Below are positions 16,811 through 29,800 of a stretch of DNA of 64,000 nt, piece by piece. A program made the translations under genes and the position numbers. The stretch comes from Micromonospora cathayae (GTDB lineage: Bacteria; Actinomycetota; Actinomycetes; Mycobacteriales; Micromonosporaceae). The stretch's first letter is position 1; each line of letters begins with the position of its first letter. Location of the stretch: contig NZ_CP118615.1 in the NCBI RefSeq assembly GCF_028993575.1, forward strand, positions 6,167,001 through 6,231,000, read 5' to 3'. The notes beneath the pieces are model-generated. The model was not told where the DNA came from. It saw only the letters and a list, made by a program, of their open reading frames with translations, and did not search any database.

Positions 16811-17932
16811 TCAGCGGTACCAGGGCCCGGCGGGTTGGCACGGGTCCGCCGAGGCCGGTCGGACGTGCATCTTCTCGGACAGGCCGAGCGGGGCCAGGTG
16901 GGTGCGGAACGAATCCGACCAGTTGTAGGTGAGGAAGTCGTTGACGACCTTGGTGAGTTCGGCGCAGAGCCGGGGCATGTTGTTCGGGATCGCCACGCCG
17001 TACTTCTCCGCGCCGTAGTTCAACGGGACCGGCGGCGACAACCCGAGCCTCTTGGCGAATCCGGCAACCAGTGACCGGTCGTTGGAGACGGCGTCGACCC
17101 GGTCGCCCTGGAACTCCGCCACGCAGGCGGCCAGCGAGTTCTCCCGGACCGGGTTCCAGCCGATCTGGGTGAGTTTCTCGTCGCTGCGGGAGTTCCGCAC
17201 CACGCACACCCGTCCCCGGGCGATCTGCGAGATGCTGGTGACCTTCGGGTCCCGGGCGAGGAAGCCCTGGCTGTCGACGAAGTACGGTCCGACGAAGTCG
17301 ACCCGCTCCGCCCGCTCCGGCGTCATGCTGAAGTTGGACACGACGAGCTTCACCGGCTTCTGTTCCACGCCCGCGCCGTCCTTGCTCCACTCGCCCCGCA
17401 GCGCCGCGAACCGGTTCTCCAGGGTGCCCAGGTCCACCCAGGTGACCCGGGACGAGGAGAAGTACGCCTGGATCTCGTTGACCAGGTCGACGTCGAACCC
17501 CTCCGGGTTGCCGCTGCCGGTGTCGGTGTGCCAGCCCTGGTACTCGAAGGCGACGTACCCGACCCGGATGTCGCCCGACATGTAGTCGAACGGGTCCGAC
17601 TCGCGGCGGATCCACCAGACGGCGACCGTACCCAGCATCACGATCACGATGAACGCCGCCGCCGACTTGAAGGTGCGTCGCCGGTCCCGGGGCACCTTCA
17701 GGAAGGGCGCCTTGAACGCACCCCGGTCGATGAGGATGGTCACGATGATCGCCAGCACACTGAGCGGGAACCCGATGATGGCCGCCGCGTCCGCGCCCCA
17801 GGCCCGGTTGGACAGCAGGAAGACGGTGGCACCGCCGACGGCGATCACCGCCGGCACCACCCAGAACAGCTCCCGGGTCAGGGACGTCGCCGGGCCGGGC
17901 TGCGAGACCCGTCCACCCTCCGAGTCGTTCAT
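16811..17932 (-). CDS. Membrane-anchored family-3 solute-binding protein
   Basis: A 373-residue protein with an unusual architecture. The first 120 residues hold three membrane helices (FWVVPAVIAVGGATVFLLS, AAAIIGFPLSVLAIIVTILI, AAAFIVIVMLGTVAVWWI). An amino-acid-binding SBP domain follows (IRVGYVAFEYQGWHT, EGFDVDLVNEIQAYF, then NFSMTPERAERVDFVGPYF). Ordinary family-3 proteins are secreted or lipid-anchored by a simple signal; this one is tethered by a three-helix module and has no permease or ATPase beside it. It could be a sensor domain, or could feed a distant transporter; that is inference. ATG 17932 has GAGG 8 bases upstream. It converges on murL, with stops 8 bases apart. Confidence 0.75.
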   Translation of the reverse strand: MNDSEGGRVSQPGPATSLTRELFWVVPAVIAVGGATVFLLSNRAWGADAAAIIGFPLSVLAIIVTILIDRGAFKAPFLKVPRDRRRTFKSAAAFIVIVMLGTVAVWWIRRESDPFDYMSGDIRVGYVAFEYQGWHTDTGSGNPEGFDVDLVNEIQAYFSSSRVTWVDLGTLENRFAALRGEWSKDGAGVEQKPVKLVVSNFSMTPERAERVDFVGPYFVDSQGFLARDPKVTSISQIARGRVCVVRNSRSDEKLTQIGWNPVRENSLAACVAEFQGDRVDAVSNDRSLVAGFAKRLGLSPPVPLNYGAEKYGVAIPNNMPRLCAELTKVVNDFLTYNWSDSFRTHLAPLGLSEKMHVRPASADPCQPAGPWYR

Positions 17933-18053
17933 GCCGGCACCTCGCCTTCACCCGGTTGATGCGTGGGTTCTGCAGTGTGCGGCCGAAAGGTCATACCTGT
18001 CGACGAACTGTCATCCGTTTGTCACAAGGAGGAAGAAGTCCGTCCGTCAGCAG

Positions 18054-18131
18054 GCGCGGACAGCGGACGCAGACGGCGCGCGGACGGCGCGCGGACGGCG
18101 GACGGACGGCGGTCAGCGGGCGCGGACGGCG
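18054..18131. repeat. Reiterated GCGCGGACGG units around the PucR stop
   Basis: Units based on GCGCGGACGG recur at about 18054, 18078, 18089 and 18120, spanning the stop codon of the PucR gene (18113-18115) and the bases beyond. The pattern resembles the other stop-proximal repeats in this window. Confidence 0.6.
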
Positions 18132-19783
18132 TCGAGGGCGAGCAGGGCGACGTGCAGGGACAGGCACACGTCGACCGAGTCCAGGTCGGCGTCGAGGATG
18201 CGGGCGATCCGGGCCAGCCGTTCGTAGAAGGCCGGTCGGGACAGGTGTGCCGCGCCGGCCGCCGCCGACTTGTTACGCCCCTGCTCCAGGTACGCGCGCA
18301 GGGTGCCGAGCAGCCGGTCCCGGGGGTGCTGGGCGTCGTACGCCAGCAGCGGGCCGAGTTCCCGCTCCACGAACGTCTGCACCCGGGGGTCGTCGCGCAG
18401 CAGGTGCAGCAGCCCGGCCAGTCCGACGTGCGGCAACCGGAACACCGGCAACTCCCGCCGGTCCCGGCGTGCCGCGTCGGCGACCTGCCGGGCCTCCACC
18501 AACGACCGGCGGGCCTCCCGGATGCTGTCCACCCCGGAACCGGCGGCGACGATCACCGCTGCCGGGGCGTCCGGGGCGGGCCGGGCGTCGACGCGTACCC
18601 GACGCAGTGCGGTGGCGAACGCGGTCAGCGCCCTCGGTTCGGCGGCCGGGTCGGGCAGGGCCAGCAGCGCGCCCACCGCGTGGTCGTCGACCGCGCTGGT
18701 CAACGCGGTCAGTTTCGCCTCCCGTAACGCCTGGCCGACCGCCTCGGCCAGGTCCCGCAGTCGGGCCGGTCCGGTCTCCGGGCCGTCGTCGGGCTCCTCG
18801 TCCCGGTACCGGACCACCACCCCGACCAGGTGCCGCCGGTCCAGCACCACGCCGAGCGCACGCGCCCGCAGCGCCACCTCGTCGACCGGCCGGGAGTGGT
18901 CCAGCAGGGCGGTGAGCAGGGTACGGTGCAGTTGCCGTTCCAGCCCCTCGGCGTCCCGCCGGATCAGCCGCCCGAGCGCGAGGGTGGAGGCGGCCCGTTC
19001 CACCAGGATGGTCAACCGGGTCGGTGGGGTGGCGTCGTGCGGGGTGAGTTCGCCGCCCGGCCAGCGCAGCAGCAGCCGGCCCCAGTCCTGTCCGCGTGCA
19101 CCGACGGTGGTGACCAGCCAGCCGCTGTCGGTGTCGTACGCGGTCCGGCCGGCCGGCCGGATCCGCCGCGAGTGCTGTTCCCAGCCGTCGAGCAGCAGTT
19201 CGGCGCTCTCCCCCGCCGGGTCGTAGGCGAGCACCTGGCGGGACAGATTCTCCAGCACCACCGGGCAGCCGGCCAGCTCGGCGGCCTGCCGGACCACCTC
19301 CTGCGGCCCCGCGCCGGAGACGGACAGCTCGGTGAACCGCTGGTGGATCTCCTCGGTGGCGCGCAGTTCGTGCAGTTGGGCGTCGACGATGAGCGCGTGC
19401 ACCGCCTCGGTGACCCGGACGAACGGGGTGGCCCGGCGCAGCTCCACCAGGGGCAGGTCACGGCGGGCGGCGGCGGCCGCCATCGCCCGGGGCACGCCGC
19501 CGAAGTACCGGCGGCCCAGCTCGACGACGAGACCGGAGACCTCGACGTCGGCCAGGGCGGCGATGAAGGCGCGCAACCCGGGATCGTCGGCGGGCAGCCC
19601 GATGCCGGTGGTGAGGACCAGCTCGCCGCCGCGCAGCAGGGTGGCGATGTCCGGCACCTCGGCGACGTGTACCCAGCGCACCCGCCGGTCCAGCCCGGTC
19701 TCGCCGGCGACCAGGCGCGGCGCGCCGTGCCGGACCGGGTCCAGCGCCAGCACCTCACGGACGGTAGGGAACACGGGCGACAC
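18113..19783 (-). CDS. PucR-family transcriptional regulator
   Basis: A regulator of about 556 residues. The N-terminal PucR domain begins at VFPTVREVLALDPVRHGAPR and includes LLRGGELVLTTGIGLPADD. The middle is a GGDEF-like/CdaR-type region. The C-terminus is the PucR HTH (LLGTLRAYLEQGRNKSAAAG, then LSRPAFYERLARIARIL). PucR proteins activate purine, amino-acid or polyamine catabolism. No such target genes lie next to it, so its ligand is unknown. The start is uncertain: GTG 19783 or GTG 19774. The open frame upstream to 19933 is low-complexity Pro/Gly/Arg sequence and probably non-coding. Confidence 0.82.
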   Translation of the reverse strand: MSPVFPTVREVLALDPVRHGAPRLVAGETGLDRRVRWVHVAEVPDIATLLRGGELVLTTGIGLPADDPGLRAFIAALADVEVSGLVVELGRRYFGGVPRAMAAAAARRDLPLVELRRATPFVRVTEAVHALIVDAQLHELRATEEIHQRFTELSVSGAGPQEVVRQAAELAGCPVVLENLSRQVLAYDPAGESAELLLDGWEQHSRRIRPAGRTAYDTDSGWLVTTVGARGQDWGRLLLRWPGGELTPHDATPPTRLTILVERAASTLALGRLIRRDAEGLERQLHRTLLTALLDHSRPVDEVALRARALGVVLDRRHLVGVVVRYRDEEPDDGPETGPARLRDLAEAVGQALREAKLTALTSAVDDHAVGALLALPDPAAEPRALTAFATALRRVRVDARPAPDAPAAVIVAAGSGVDSIREARRSLVEARQVADAARRDRRELPVFRLPHVGLAGLLHLLRDDPRVQTFVERELGPLLAYDAQHPRDRLLGTLRAYLEQGRNKSAAAGAAHLSRPAFYERLARIARILDADLDSVDVCLSLHVALLALDAVRAR

Positions 19784-19955
19784 GCTACCCGGGCGGGACA
19801 GCCGTACCGGGCGGGGCAGAGCCGTACCGGCCGGGGGCCGACGGGGACCGGAAAGGTCGGGGCCGGCGGGACCGGAACGGGTCGGGAGCCGGCCGGACCG
19901 ACCGGAACGGGCCGGGGCCGGCGGTTGGCGCACCGACCCGTTCCGGGGAGGTCGG

Positions 19956-21441
<1,486 letters not shown>

Positions 21442-21511
21442 AAGCTGACTGGTCGACGGCGCGTCGTCACCGGCGGAACCGGCCCGTGCCGGAGTACGCC
21501 GTCGGCGACGC

Positions 21512-22333
21512 CTACCCGCCGCCGAACGGGGGATCGTCCCGGCCCAGCTCCCAGAACGCCACCGCCGCCGCAGCGGCCACGTTCAACGAGTCCACCCCGC
21601 GCCGCATCGGGATCACCACCCGTACGTCGCTGGCCGACTGGGCCGCCGCGGTCAGGCCGGGACCCTCGGCACCCAACAGCAGCGCCGCCCGCTCCCGCTG
21701 CGCCGGAGTCAACCGCTGGATCGGTACGGCGTCCGGGGCCGGCGTCAGGGCGAGCACCGTGAAGCCCGCCTCCCGTACCTGGTCCAGCCCCACCGGCCAG
21801 CGGTCCAGCCGGGCGTACGGCACCGCGAAGACCTCCCCCATGCTGACCCGCACGCTGCGCCGGTACAGCGGGTCGGCGCAGGACGGCGAGAGCAGCACCG
21901 CTTCGACGCCGAGCGCGGCGGCCCCCCGGAACACCGCGCCCAGGTTGGTGTGGTTGTTCACGTCCTCGAGGATCACCACCCGGCGGGCGGCGGCCAGCAA
22001 CTCGGTGACAGCCGGTAACGGGGTGCGGTGGAACGAGGCGAGCACCCCCCGGTGCACGTGGAACCCGGTGGCCCGCTCCAGCACGTCCGGCGTGGCCGCG
22101 TACACCGGGGCGTCGGCGGTGTCCAGGTCGGCGAGCTGGTCGGTCCGCTTGGCGTCGACCAGGAACGACCGGGGCGGATAGCCGGCCCGCAGCGCCCGGC
22201 GCAGCACCAGCTCGCCCTCGGCGATGAACAGGCCGTGCGGCGGCTCCCACCGGGTCCGCAGCTCCACGTCGGTCAACGCACGGTAGTCGGCGATCCGGGG
22301 GTCGTCGGGGTCGGTGATCTCATGGACGGGCAC
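21512..22333 (-). CDS. SpoU/TrmH-family RNA 2'-O-methyltransferase
   Basis: A 273-residue protein. GTG 22333 follows a GGGGAG site by 9 bases; GTG 22354 is an alternative. The N-terminal third is a substrate-binding domain (HEITDPDDPRIADYRALTDV, FIAEGELVLRRAL). The SPOUT core carries its three motifs: NHTNLGAVFRGAAALG, LLLGAEGPGL and IPMRRGVDSLNVAAAAAVAF, which form the AdoMet-binding knot and catalytic Asn/Arg. It probably methylates rRNA or tRNA ribose; the exact site is unknown. It is divergent from the MFS gene. A TATACA box on its strand near 22415-22422 is a plausible -10. Confidence 0.88.
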   Translation of the reverse strand: MPVHEITDPDDPRIADYRALTDVELRTRWEPPHGLFIAEGELVLRRALRAGYPPRSFLVDAKRTDQLADLDTADAPVYAATPDVLERATGFHVHRGVLASFHRTPLPAVTELLAAARRVVILEDVNNHTNLGAVFRGAAALGVEAVLLSPSCADPLYRRSVRVSMGEVFAVPYARLDRWPVGLDQVREAGFTVLALTPAPDAVPIQRLTPAQRERAALLLGAEGPGLTAAAQSASDVRVVIPMRRGVDSLNVAAAAAVAFWELGRDDPPFGGG

Positions 22334-22488
22334 CGGGGGATTCTCCCCGGTCACCCGGGCACGGCCCCGGCCGGCCCCGCCGACCGGTGTCCGAGTTTCA
22401 TCGCGGCATTGAAATGTATACGCCACCCCGGCATCATTGCGGGCTACGCGCATCGGGGGGCGGGCGGGTCTTGGGGAAACCAGCAGGG

Positions 22489-23811
22489 GTGGACCAGTCG
22501 TGGCGTGAGCTACGGCTCGTCGCCGCCGCGCACGCCGTGTCGACCTTCGGCAGCTTCCTCAACCTGGTGGCGCTCGGCCTGTTCGTCCTGCACCTGACCG
22601 GCTCCCCGATGCGGACCGGGGTGTTCCTGGCCGTCCGGCTGGCCGCCGGGTTCGTGACGGGTCCGGTCGCCGGTCGGCTCGCCGGCCGGTACCGCCGCCC
22701 GCACCTGATGATCGGCGCGGACCTGTGCTCCGCCGGCATGCTGGTCCTGCTGGTCGCCGCCCCCGTCGGGGCGCGGCCCGTCGTGCTGTACGGGCTCGCG
22801 GTGGTGCTCGGCGCGGGACAGACCCTGTGGGGCGTGGCCATGCGGTCGCACCTGCCCACGCTGGTCGGCCCGGAGCAGCGGACCCGGGCCAACGGCCTGG
22901 TCGTCACGGTCCGTTCGGTGGCGATGCTGCTCGGCTTCGCCTCGGCCGGCGTACTCGTCGGGTGGCTCGGCTACCACGTGGCGTTCCTGCTCGACGCCGC
23001 CACCTACCTCACCTCCGCGCTGCTCCTGCTGCCGGTGGCCCGGCGGACCGCCGCCGGCACACCGCCGGCCGCCGGCGCCGGACCGGCCGGTCCGGGCGGC
23101 GGCCACCCCGGCCGGCTCGGCCTGCTGCGGGTGGTCGCCCCGGTGGTGCTGGCGATGATCGCGGTACGCGCCGCCGACGCGTTCGGCTCGGCCTCGCACA
23201 ACGTCGGGCTACCGGTGTACGCGACCCTGGTCCGCCCCGACGCGCCGGCCACCTTCGCCGCCACCTTCACCACCGCCTGGGCGGCCGGGAGCCTGGTCGC
23301 CGGCCGCTGGGCCGCCCGGCGGGCCGGTCGGGGTGACCGGACCGGCCGGGGCGGAACGGACGGCGGGCCCGCCCCCGCAGGCCGGGGCGGAACGGACGGC
23401 GGCCCGGCCCCGGCCCGACAGGGCGGGACGGAACTGCCGTTCGCCGTGGCGACCTGCCTGATGTCGGTCTGTTTCGTCCTGGCCTTCACCGGGCTGCCGC
23501 TGTGGCTGCTGGCACCGGTGACCCTGGCGGCCGGCGCGGCGGACGGGTACGCCGAGATCACCTACACCACCCGCCTCCAGGCCGTCGACGACGACCTGCG
23601 GGCCCGGCTGTTCGGCTTCGCCAGCGCCGCCCAGAACGCCGGCTTCGGGCTCGGCATGATCATCTGCGCCGGGCTGTTGGAGCGGTTCACGCCGTTGACC
23701 GTGGTCGGGGCCGCGCACGGGCTGGCCCTGGCCGCCGCGCTCACCTTCCTGCTCGTCCACGTCCGGCTCCGGGCCGCAGCACGCCGTCAACCAGCCGAGG
23801 TAACCCTGTGA
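22489..23811 (+). CDS. MFS transporter, probable exporter of the PKS-NRPS product
   Basis: A major-facilitator protein of about 440 residues with some 12 helices. The first is within RELRLVAAAHAVSTFGSFLN, and the loop 2-3 region is RLAAGFVTGPVAGRLAGRYR. It resembles the MFS group of self-resistance and macrolide efflux proteins (MdtG/MefA-like). Residues about 280-305 form a cytosolic loop with a tandem RGGTDGGPAPA repeat. The GTG at 22489 is a guess; the upstream frame reaches 22387 but is unlikely to code. Its stop overlaps the start of the giant synthetase gene as GTGA, so they are one operon. That position makes it the likely product exporter. Confidence 0.8.
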   Translation: MDQSWRELRLVAAAHAVSTFGSFLNLVALGLFVLHLTGSPMRTGVFLAVRLAAGFVTGPVAGRLAGRYRRPHLMIGADLCSAGMLVLLVAAPVGARPVVLYGLAVVLGAGQTLWGVAMRSHLPTLVGPEQRTRANGLVVTVRSVAMLLGFASAGVLVGWLGYHVAFLLDAATYLTSALLLLPVARRTAAGTPPAAGAGPAGPGGGHPGRLGLLRVVAPVVLAMIAVRAADAFGSASHNVGLPVYATLVRPDAPATFAATFTTAWAAGSLVAGRWAARRAGRGDRTGRGGTDGGPAPAGRGGTDGGPAPARQGGTELPFAVATCLMSVCFVLAFTGLPLWLLAPVTLAAGAADGYAEITYTTRLQAVDDDLRARLFGFASAAQNAGFGLGMIICAGLLERFTPLTVVGAAHGLALAAALTFLLVHVRLRAAARRQPAEVTL

Positions 23812-26800
23812 CCAACCCGTTCCCGTCCGACCGCCGACCCGCCGTCAGCTACGGGGGTGACCTGCCCGACGACCCGGAACACCCGCGCACCCTGGGGGCC
23901 GCCCTGACCCGCGCGGCCCGGCGGTTCCCGCACGCCGGCATCCACGTGGTCGCCGCCGACGGCACGGAGTCGTTCCTCGACCATCCGACCCTGCTCGGCC
24001 GGGCCCGGACGGTACGCGACGGGCTGCGCGCCCGGGGCGTCCCGGCCGGCGGGTACGCCATCCTGCGGATCGGTTCCGCCGTCGACTACTGGCCGGCGTT
24101 CTTCGGTTGCCTGCTCGCCGGGGTGGCCCCGCTGACCACCGCCGCCCCGCCCACGTACGACGCGCAGTCCCCGGTGCTCGACGCGCTCACGCACGCCTGG
24201 CGGGCGCTCGACCGGCCGATCGTGCTCGGCGGGACGGCCGACGTGGCCGGGTTGCGCCGCCTGCCGCTGGCCGACCGGGTGGTCGACCTGGCCGACCTGC
24301 CCCCCGCGGAGGCGGTGGGGTCGGGCGACGACCACCGGGCCGCGCCGGAGGACGTGGCGGTGCTGCAACTGTCGTCGGGCAGCACCGGCACCCCGAAGAT
24401 CATCCCGCTGACCCACCTCGGCCTGTCCCAGTACGCCGTCGGCGCGCGGGAGATGCTCGACATCCGCCCCGACGACGTGCTGCTCAACTGGCTGCCGGTG
24501 GACCACGTCGCCGGCCTGCTCCTCTACCACCTGGCCGGGGTGTTCCTCGGCGCGCCCAGCGTGCACGTCGACACCGAACGGGTACTGGCCGACCCGCTGC
24601 GCTGGCTGGAGCTGATGCACCGGCACCGGGTGACCCACAGCTGGTCGCCGAACTTCGGGCTGCGACTGGTCGCCGACGCGGTGGCCCGGGAACCGGACCG
24701 TCGGTGGCGGCTCGGGCAGGTGCGGCGGATGGTCAGCGGCGGCGAGCAGTGCCTGCCGGAGACCTTCGACGCGTTCGTGGCGGCCACCGGGGTGCCGGCC
24801 GCCGCGCTCACCCCCGCCTGGGGAATGTCCGAGACGACCACCGCGATCACCTTCATGTCGTACGCCGAGCCGGGCTGCCGGCAACGGGTCCGTACGGCCA
24901 GCCTCGACGGGGACCTCGAGTGGGCCACCGCCGACGACGATCCGCGAACCTGGGTGGAGTTCGTCTCGCTGGGCCGGCCCGCCCCGGGCGCCGCCGTACG
25001 CGTCGTCGACCGGGACGACCGGGTGCTGCCGGAGGGCCGGATCGGCCGGCTCCAGGTGCGCTCACCCCGGATGACCCCGGGTTACCTGAACGACCCGGAG
25101 GCGACCCGGGCCGCCGTCCGGCCGGGCGGCTGGTGGGACACCGGTGACCTGGCGTACCTGGTGGACGGGCGGATCACCATGACCGGCCGGGAGAAGGACC
25201 TGATCATCCTCAACGGACACAACCTGCCGTGCCACGAGGTCGAGCAGGTGGCCGGACGGGTGCCCGGGGTGGCCGCCGGGCTGGTCGCCGCCTGCGGGGT
25301 GCCGGACCCGCGTACCGGCAGCGAGGCGCTGGTGCTGTTCCACGTACCCGATCCGGAGCTGCCCCGTCCGCCGCAGGAGGTGACACGGGAGATCGCCGCC
25401 GCCGTCGCCCGCCGCTGGCAGGTCGCCCCGGCCCGGGTGGTGGCGGTGCCGGCCGACGAGTTTCCCCGTACCACCGGGGGCAAGATCCAGCGCGCGGAGC
25501 TGCGGCGACGGTTAACCGCCGGCGGTTTCGACCCGCCACAGCCGGCCGCCGCGCGGACGCCGACGCCGGCTCCGCGGCCGGCGGTGGGCGGCGTGCGGGC
25601 GGCGGTACACGACGCGCTCACCGAACTGCTGGACGGACCGGCCGAACCGGACCGGCCGTTCTGGGAACTCGGCCTCGGCTCGGTGGAGATCGTCCGGTTC
25701 CGGGCGGCCCTGGAACGGGCCCTCGGCCGGCCGGTCCCGCAGCCGGTGCTCTTCGCGCATCCGACCGTCGACGCACTCGCCCGGCACCTCACCGAGACCG
25801 CGCCCACCACCACCCTGCCCACCGGAGTCGAGCCGGGCGGGGCGGTGACACCGGACCGGCGGATCGCCGTGATCGGCATGGCGGCCCGCTTCCCCGGTGC
25901 CACCGACGTGGACGGGTACTGGGCGAACCTGCTCGCCGGGGTGGAGAGCATCCGCTTCTTCAGCCGCGAGGAACTGGCCGCCGCCGGGGTGCCGGACGCC
26001 GACAACCCGGATTTCGTCGCGGCCAGCGGCGTCCTCGACGACGTGACCGGCTTCGACGCGACCTTCTTCGGTATCAGCGCCCGGGAGGCCGAACTGCTCG
26101 ACCCGCAGCACCGGCTGTTCCTGGAAACCTGCCAGCACGCCCTCGAGAACGCCGGGTACGCCGGCGAGGGCGACCGGGCCGGCGTCGGGTTGTTCGCCGG
26201 CGGCGGGATGAACCTGTACCCCCACCACACCTACCTGCGCCACCACTTGGACGCCCTGGTCGACGATCCCGACCCGGCCACCACACTGGGCGTGGCGTTG
26301 GGCAACCAGCCGGACTTCCTCACCACCCGGGTCGCGTACCGGCTGGGGCTGACCGGCCCGGCGATCACCGTGCAGACCGCCTGCTCCACCTCGCTGGTGG
26401 CGGTGCACCTGGCCGTCCGGGCGCTACTCGCCGGGGACGCCGACCTGACGGTGGCCGGGGCCGCCGCCGTGCACGTCCCGCAGGTCACCGGGTACCGGCA
26501 CACGCCCGGGTCGATCCTGTCGCCGGACGGCCGGTGCCGGCCGTTCGACGCCGCCGCGGCCGGCACGGTCGGCGGCAACGGGGTCGCCGCCGTGGTGCTC
26601 AAGCGGTACGCGCAGGCGGTCGCCGACGGCGACCCGGTGCACGCGGTCATCATCGGCTCGGCGGTGAACAACGACGGCGCGGGCAAGGTCGGGTTCACCG
26701 CGCCGGGCGTCACCGGCCAGGTCGAGGTGATCCGCCGGGCGCTGCGGGACGCGGCCGTGCCGGCCGCCTCGATCGGGTACGTCGAGGCGCACGGCACCGG

Positions 26801-29800
26801 CACCGCCCTCGGCGACCCGGTGGAGCACCACGCTCTCGCGCAGGCGTACGCGTCGGCCCGGCCGTTCCTCGGCTCGGTCAAGGCCAACATCGGCCACCTG
26901 GACAGCTGTGCCGGCATGGCCGGGCTGATCAAGGCGGTCCTGGCGGTCCGTACCGGCCGGATCCCTCCACAGATCAACTTCACCCGTCCGGTGGTCGACC
27001 TGGCTCCCTTCGCCGTCACCACGAGCGGCACGGACTGGCCGGCCGGCGACGGCCCGCGCCGGGCGGCGGTGAGCGCCCTCGGCGTCGGCGGCACCAACGC
27101 CCACCTCATCGTCGAACAGCCCCCGGCCCCGGTCACCGCCCCGGCCCCGGTCAGCGGGCCGGCCGGCACCGCCCGACCGGCTCCCGGCCTGCTGCCGCTG
27201 TCGGCGGCCGACCCGGCGGCGCTCACCGCGCTGGCCGCCCGCCACCGCGACCACCTGCGTACCCACCCCGGGCTGCCGCTGGCGGACCTGGTCACCACGG
27301 CCGGACGGGGACGCCGGCACCTGCGGCACCGCCTCGTCGCGCTGGGCGACACCCCGGCCGGTCTCGCCGCCGCGCTGGACCGGTACGTCACCGGCACCGC
27401 CACCCCCGACGCCCTGGTGACCGGTTCGGGCCCGGCCGGTCCGCTCGCCCTGGCGTTCCCCGGCCAGGGTGACCTGCGGCCGGTGCTGCTCGCCCTCGCC
27501 GACCGCTTCCCGGTCGTCCGGGACGTCGTGGCGCAGGCCGCCACCGGATACCGGGACGCGGTCGGCGGGGACCTGCACGCCGTGCTGCGGGACGCCGCGC
27601 CCGGCACGCCGGAGCCGGGACGGGTGCCGGACCCGGTCGGGGTCCGCACCGACCTGGCGCAGCCGGTGCTGGTGACGGTCGGGCTGGCCCTGGCCGAACT
27701 GTGGCGCTCCTGGGGGGTGGAACCCGACCACCTGCTCGGCCACAGCGTCGGCGAGATCACCGCCCTCGCCGCCGCCGGGGCGCTGTCCACCGCCGACGCG
27801 GTCCGCCTCGCCGCCTGGCGCGGCCGGCTGATGCACGACGAACTCCCGCCGGGGGCCATGCTGGCGGTACTGGCCGACCGGGCCGCCGTCGAGGAGCTGA
27901 TCGCCGGTACCGGCGTGGAGCTGGCCGTGGTCAACGGCCCGGACCGGCACGTGCTGGCCGGTACGCCGACCGGGGTGGCGGCCCTCGCCGACCGGGCCCG
28001 ACGGACCGGCGTACCGGCCCGGCCGCTGGCGGTGGACCGGGCCTTCCACTCGGCGGCGGTGCGGCCGGTGCTGGACCGCCTCCGGGCGCTGGTCGGGCAG
28101 GTCGAGCTGCGGCCCGTCCGGCTGCCCGTGGTCAGCACCGTCGACGGGCGGATCCACCAGCCGGGTTGGCGGCCGGACGCCGATCACCTGTGCCGGCAGG
28201 CGCGCGGAACGGTCGAGTACCACGCCGCGGTCGCGGCCCTGGTCGGTCAGGGCTGCCGGACGGTCGTGGAGGCCGGACCGGACGCGGTGCTGACCCGGCT
28301 GGCCCGGGCCACCCGGTCGGCGGCGACCTGGGTACCGTCCCAACGGCGCGGACTCGACCCGGTGGCCGGGGTGTGGCGGGCCGTCGCGGAACTGTACTGC
28401 GCGGGCACGGCGGTGGACTGGGCGGCGGTCACCGGGGACTGCGGCGGACGCCGGGTGCCGATGCCCGGGTACCCGTTCCAGCGCCGCAGCTACTGGGTGC
28501 GGCCCCGGCCGACCCCGCTGGCCGACACCGCCGCCCCGACGCGGCGGGCCGGCGGCACACCTGTCCCCGGGTCACCGGCACCCGTGACCGAACCCGCGCC
28601 GGACGCCGGTACCGGAGCCGACGATGCCGTGCTGGCCAGGGTGTGTGCGTTGACCGCCGAGAAACTCGGCCTGGCCGCCGCCGGGGTCGACCCCGACGAG
28701 ACCTTCTTCGCCCTGGGCGCGGACTCGCTGCTGTTGATCGGCATGGCCCGGGATCTCGACCGCGCGTACGGGGTGCGGGTCCCGATCCGGGACCTCTTCG
28801 ACACCGTCGACACGCCCCGTCGCCTGGCCGAACGGGTCACCGCCGGCCGGCTGCCGACGCCGGCCGCGTCCGCCACCTCCCCGACGACCACACCGGAGCC
28901 GACCATGCCGGAGCCGAGCACGGCGGAACCGGCCGGGCCGGCACGGGCCCCGTCGGGACCGCAGCCGGGCGTGCCCGGCCCGACGGCGCCGGTGTCCTCC
29001 GAGATGAGCGCGGTCATCCACCGTCAGCTCGACCTGATGCAGCAGCAACTCGCCCTGCTCGGCGGCGCGTCCCCGGTTCCGCACCCCGCGACGGCCCCAC
29101 CACCGGCTCCCGCAGCACCGCCGGCACCGGCTCCGGCGGCACCGCCGGTACCGGCTCCGGCCCCCGCCGCACCGCCAGTACCGGCTCCGGTGGCACCGGC
29201 CGGGGAGACCGTCGATGTCAGCCTGTACTTCTTCGGCGACTACCCGGACCAGCGCCAGGACGACCGGTACGGGCTGCTCCTGGACGCCGCCCAGTACGCC
29301 GACGCCCACGGGTTCCACGCCGTCTGGATCCCGGAACGGCACTTCCACTCCTTCGGCGGCATCTTCCCGAACCCGTCCGTGCTCGCCGCCGCGCTCGCCG
29401 TCCGGACCAGCCGGATCCGGCTGAACGCCGGGTCGGTGGTGCTGCCGCTGCACCACCCGATCCGGGTCGCCGAGGAGTGGTCCGTGGTGGACAACCTCTC
29501 CGGCGGCCGGGTCGGGCTCGGCTGCGCGCCCGGCTGGCACGCCAACGACTTCGTCCTCCAGCCGGACAACTTCGGCCAGCACAAACAGAAGATGTACGAG
29601 CACCTCGACACGGTGCGCCGACTGTGGCGGGGCGACGCGGTCACCGCCCGCTCCGGCAGCGGCGACCCCACCGACGTACGGATCTTCCCCCGGCCGGTAC
29701 AGGAGATGCCGCCGTTCTTCACCGCCATCGTCGGCAACCCGGACAGCTACCGGGAGGCGGCACGCCGGGACGTCGGCGTGGTCACCAACCTGATGACCCA

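Noticed and set aside
23502..23807. Upstream extension of the PKS-NRPS frame
   Set aside because: It overlaps the MFS gene in another frame; the GTG at 23808 has a ribosome site and the classic GTGA overlap.
27124..28500. Possible ketoreductase in the PKS module
   Set aside because: No GxGxxG nucleotide-binding motif lies between KS and ACP; only a linker and the AT domain are present.
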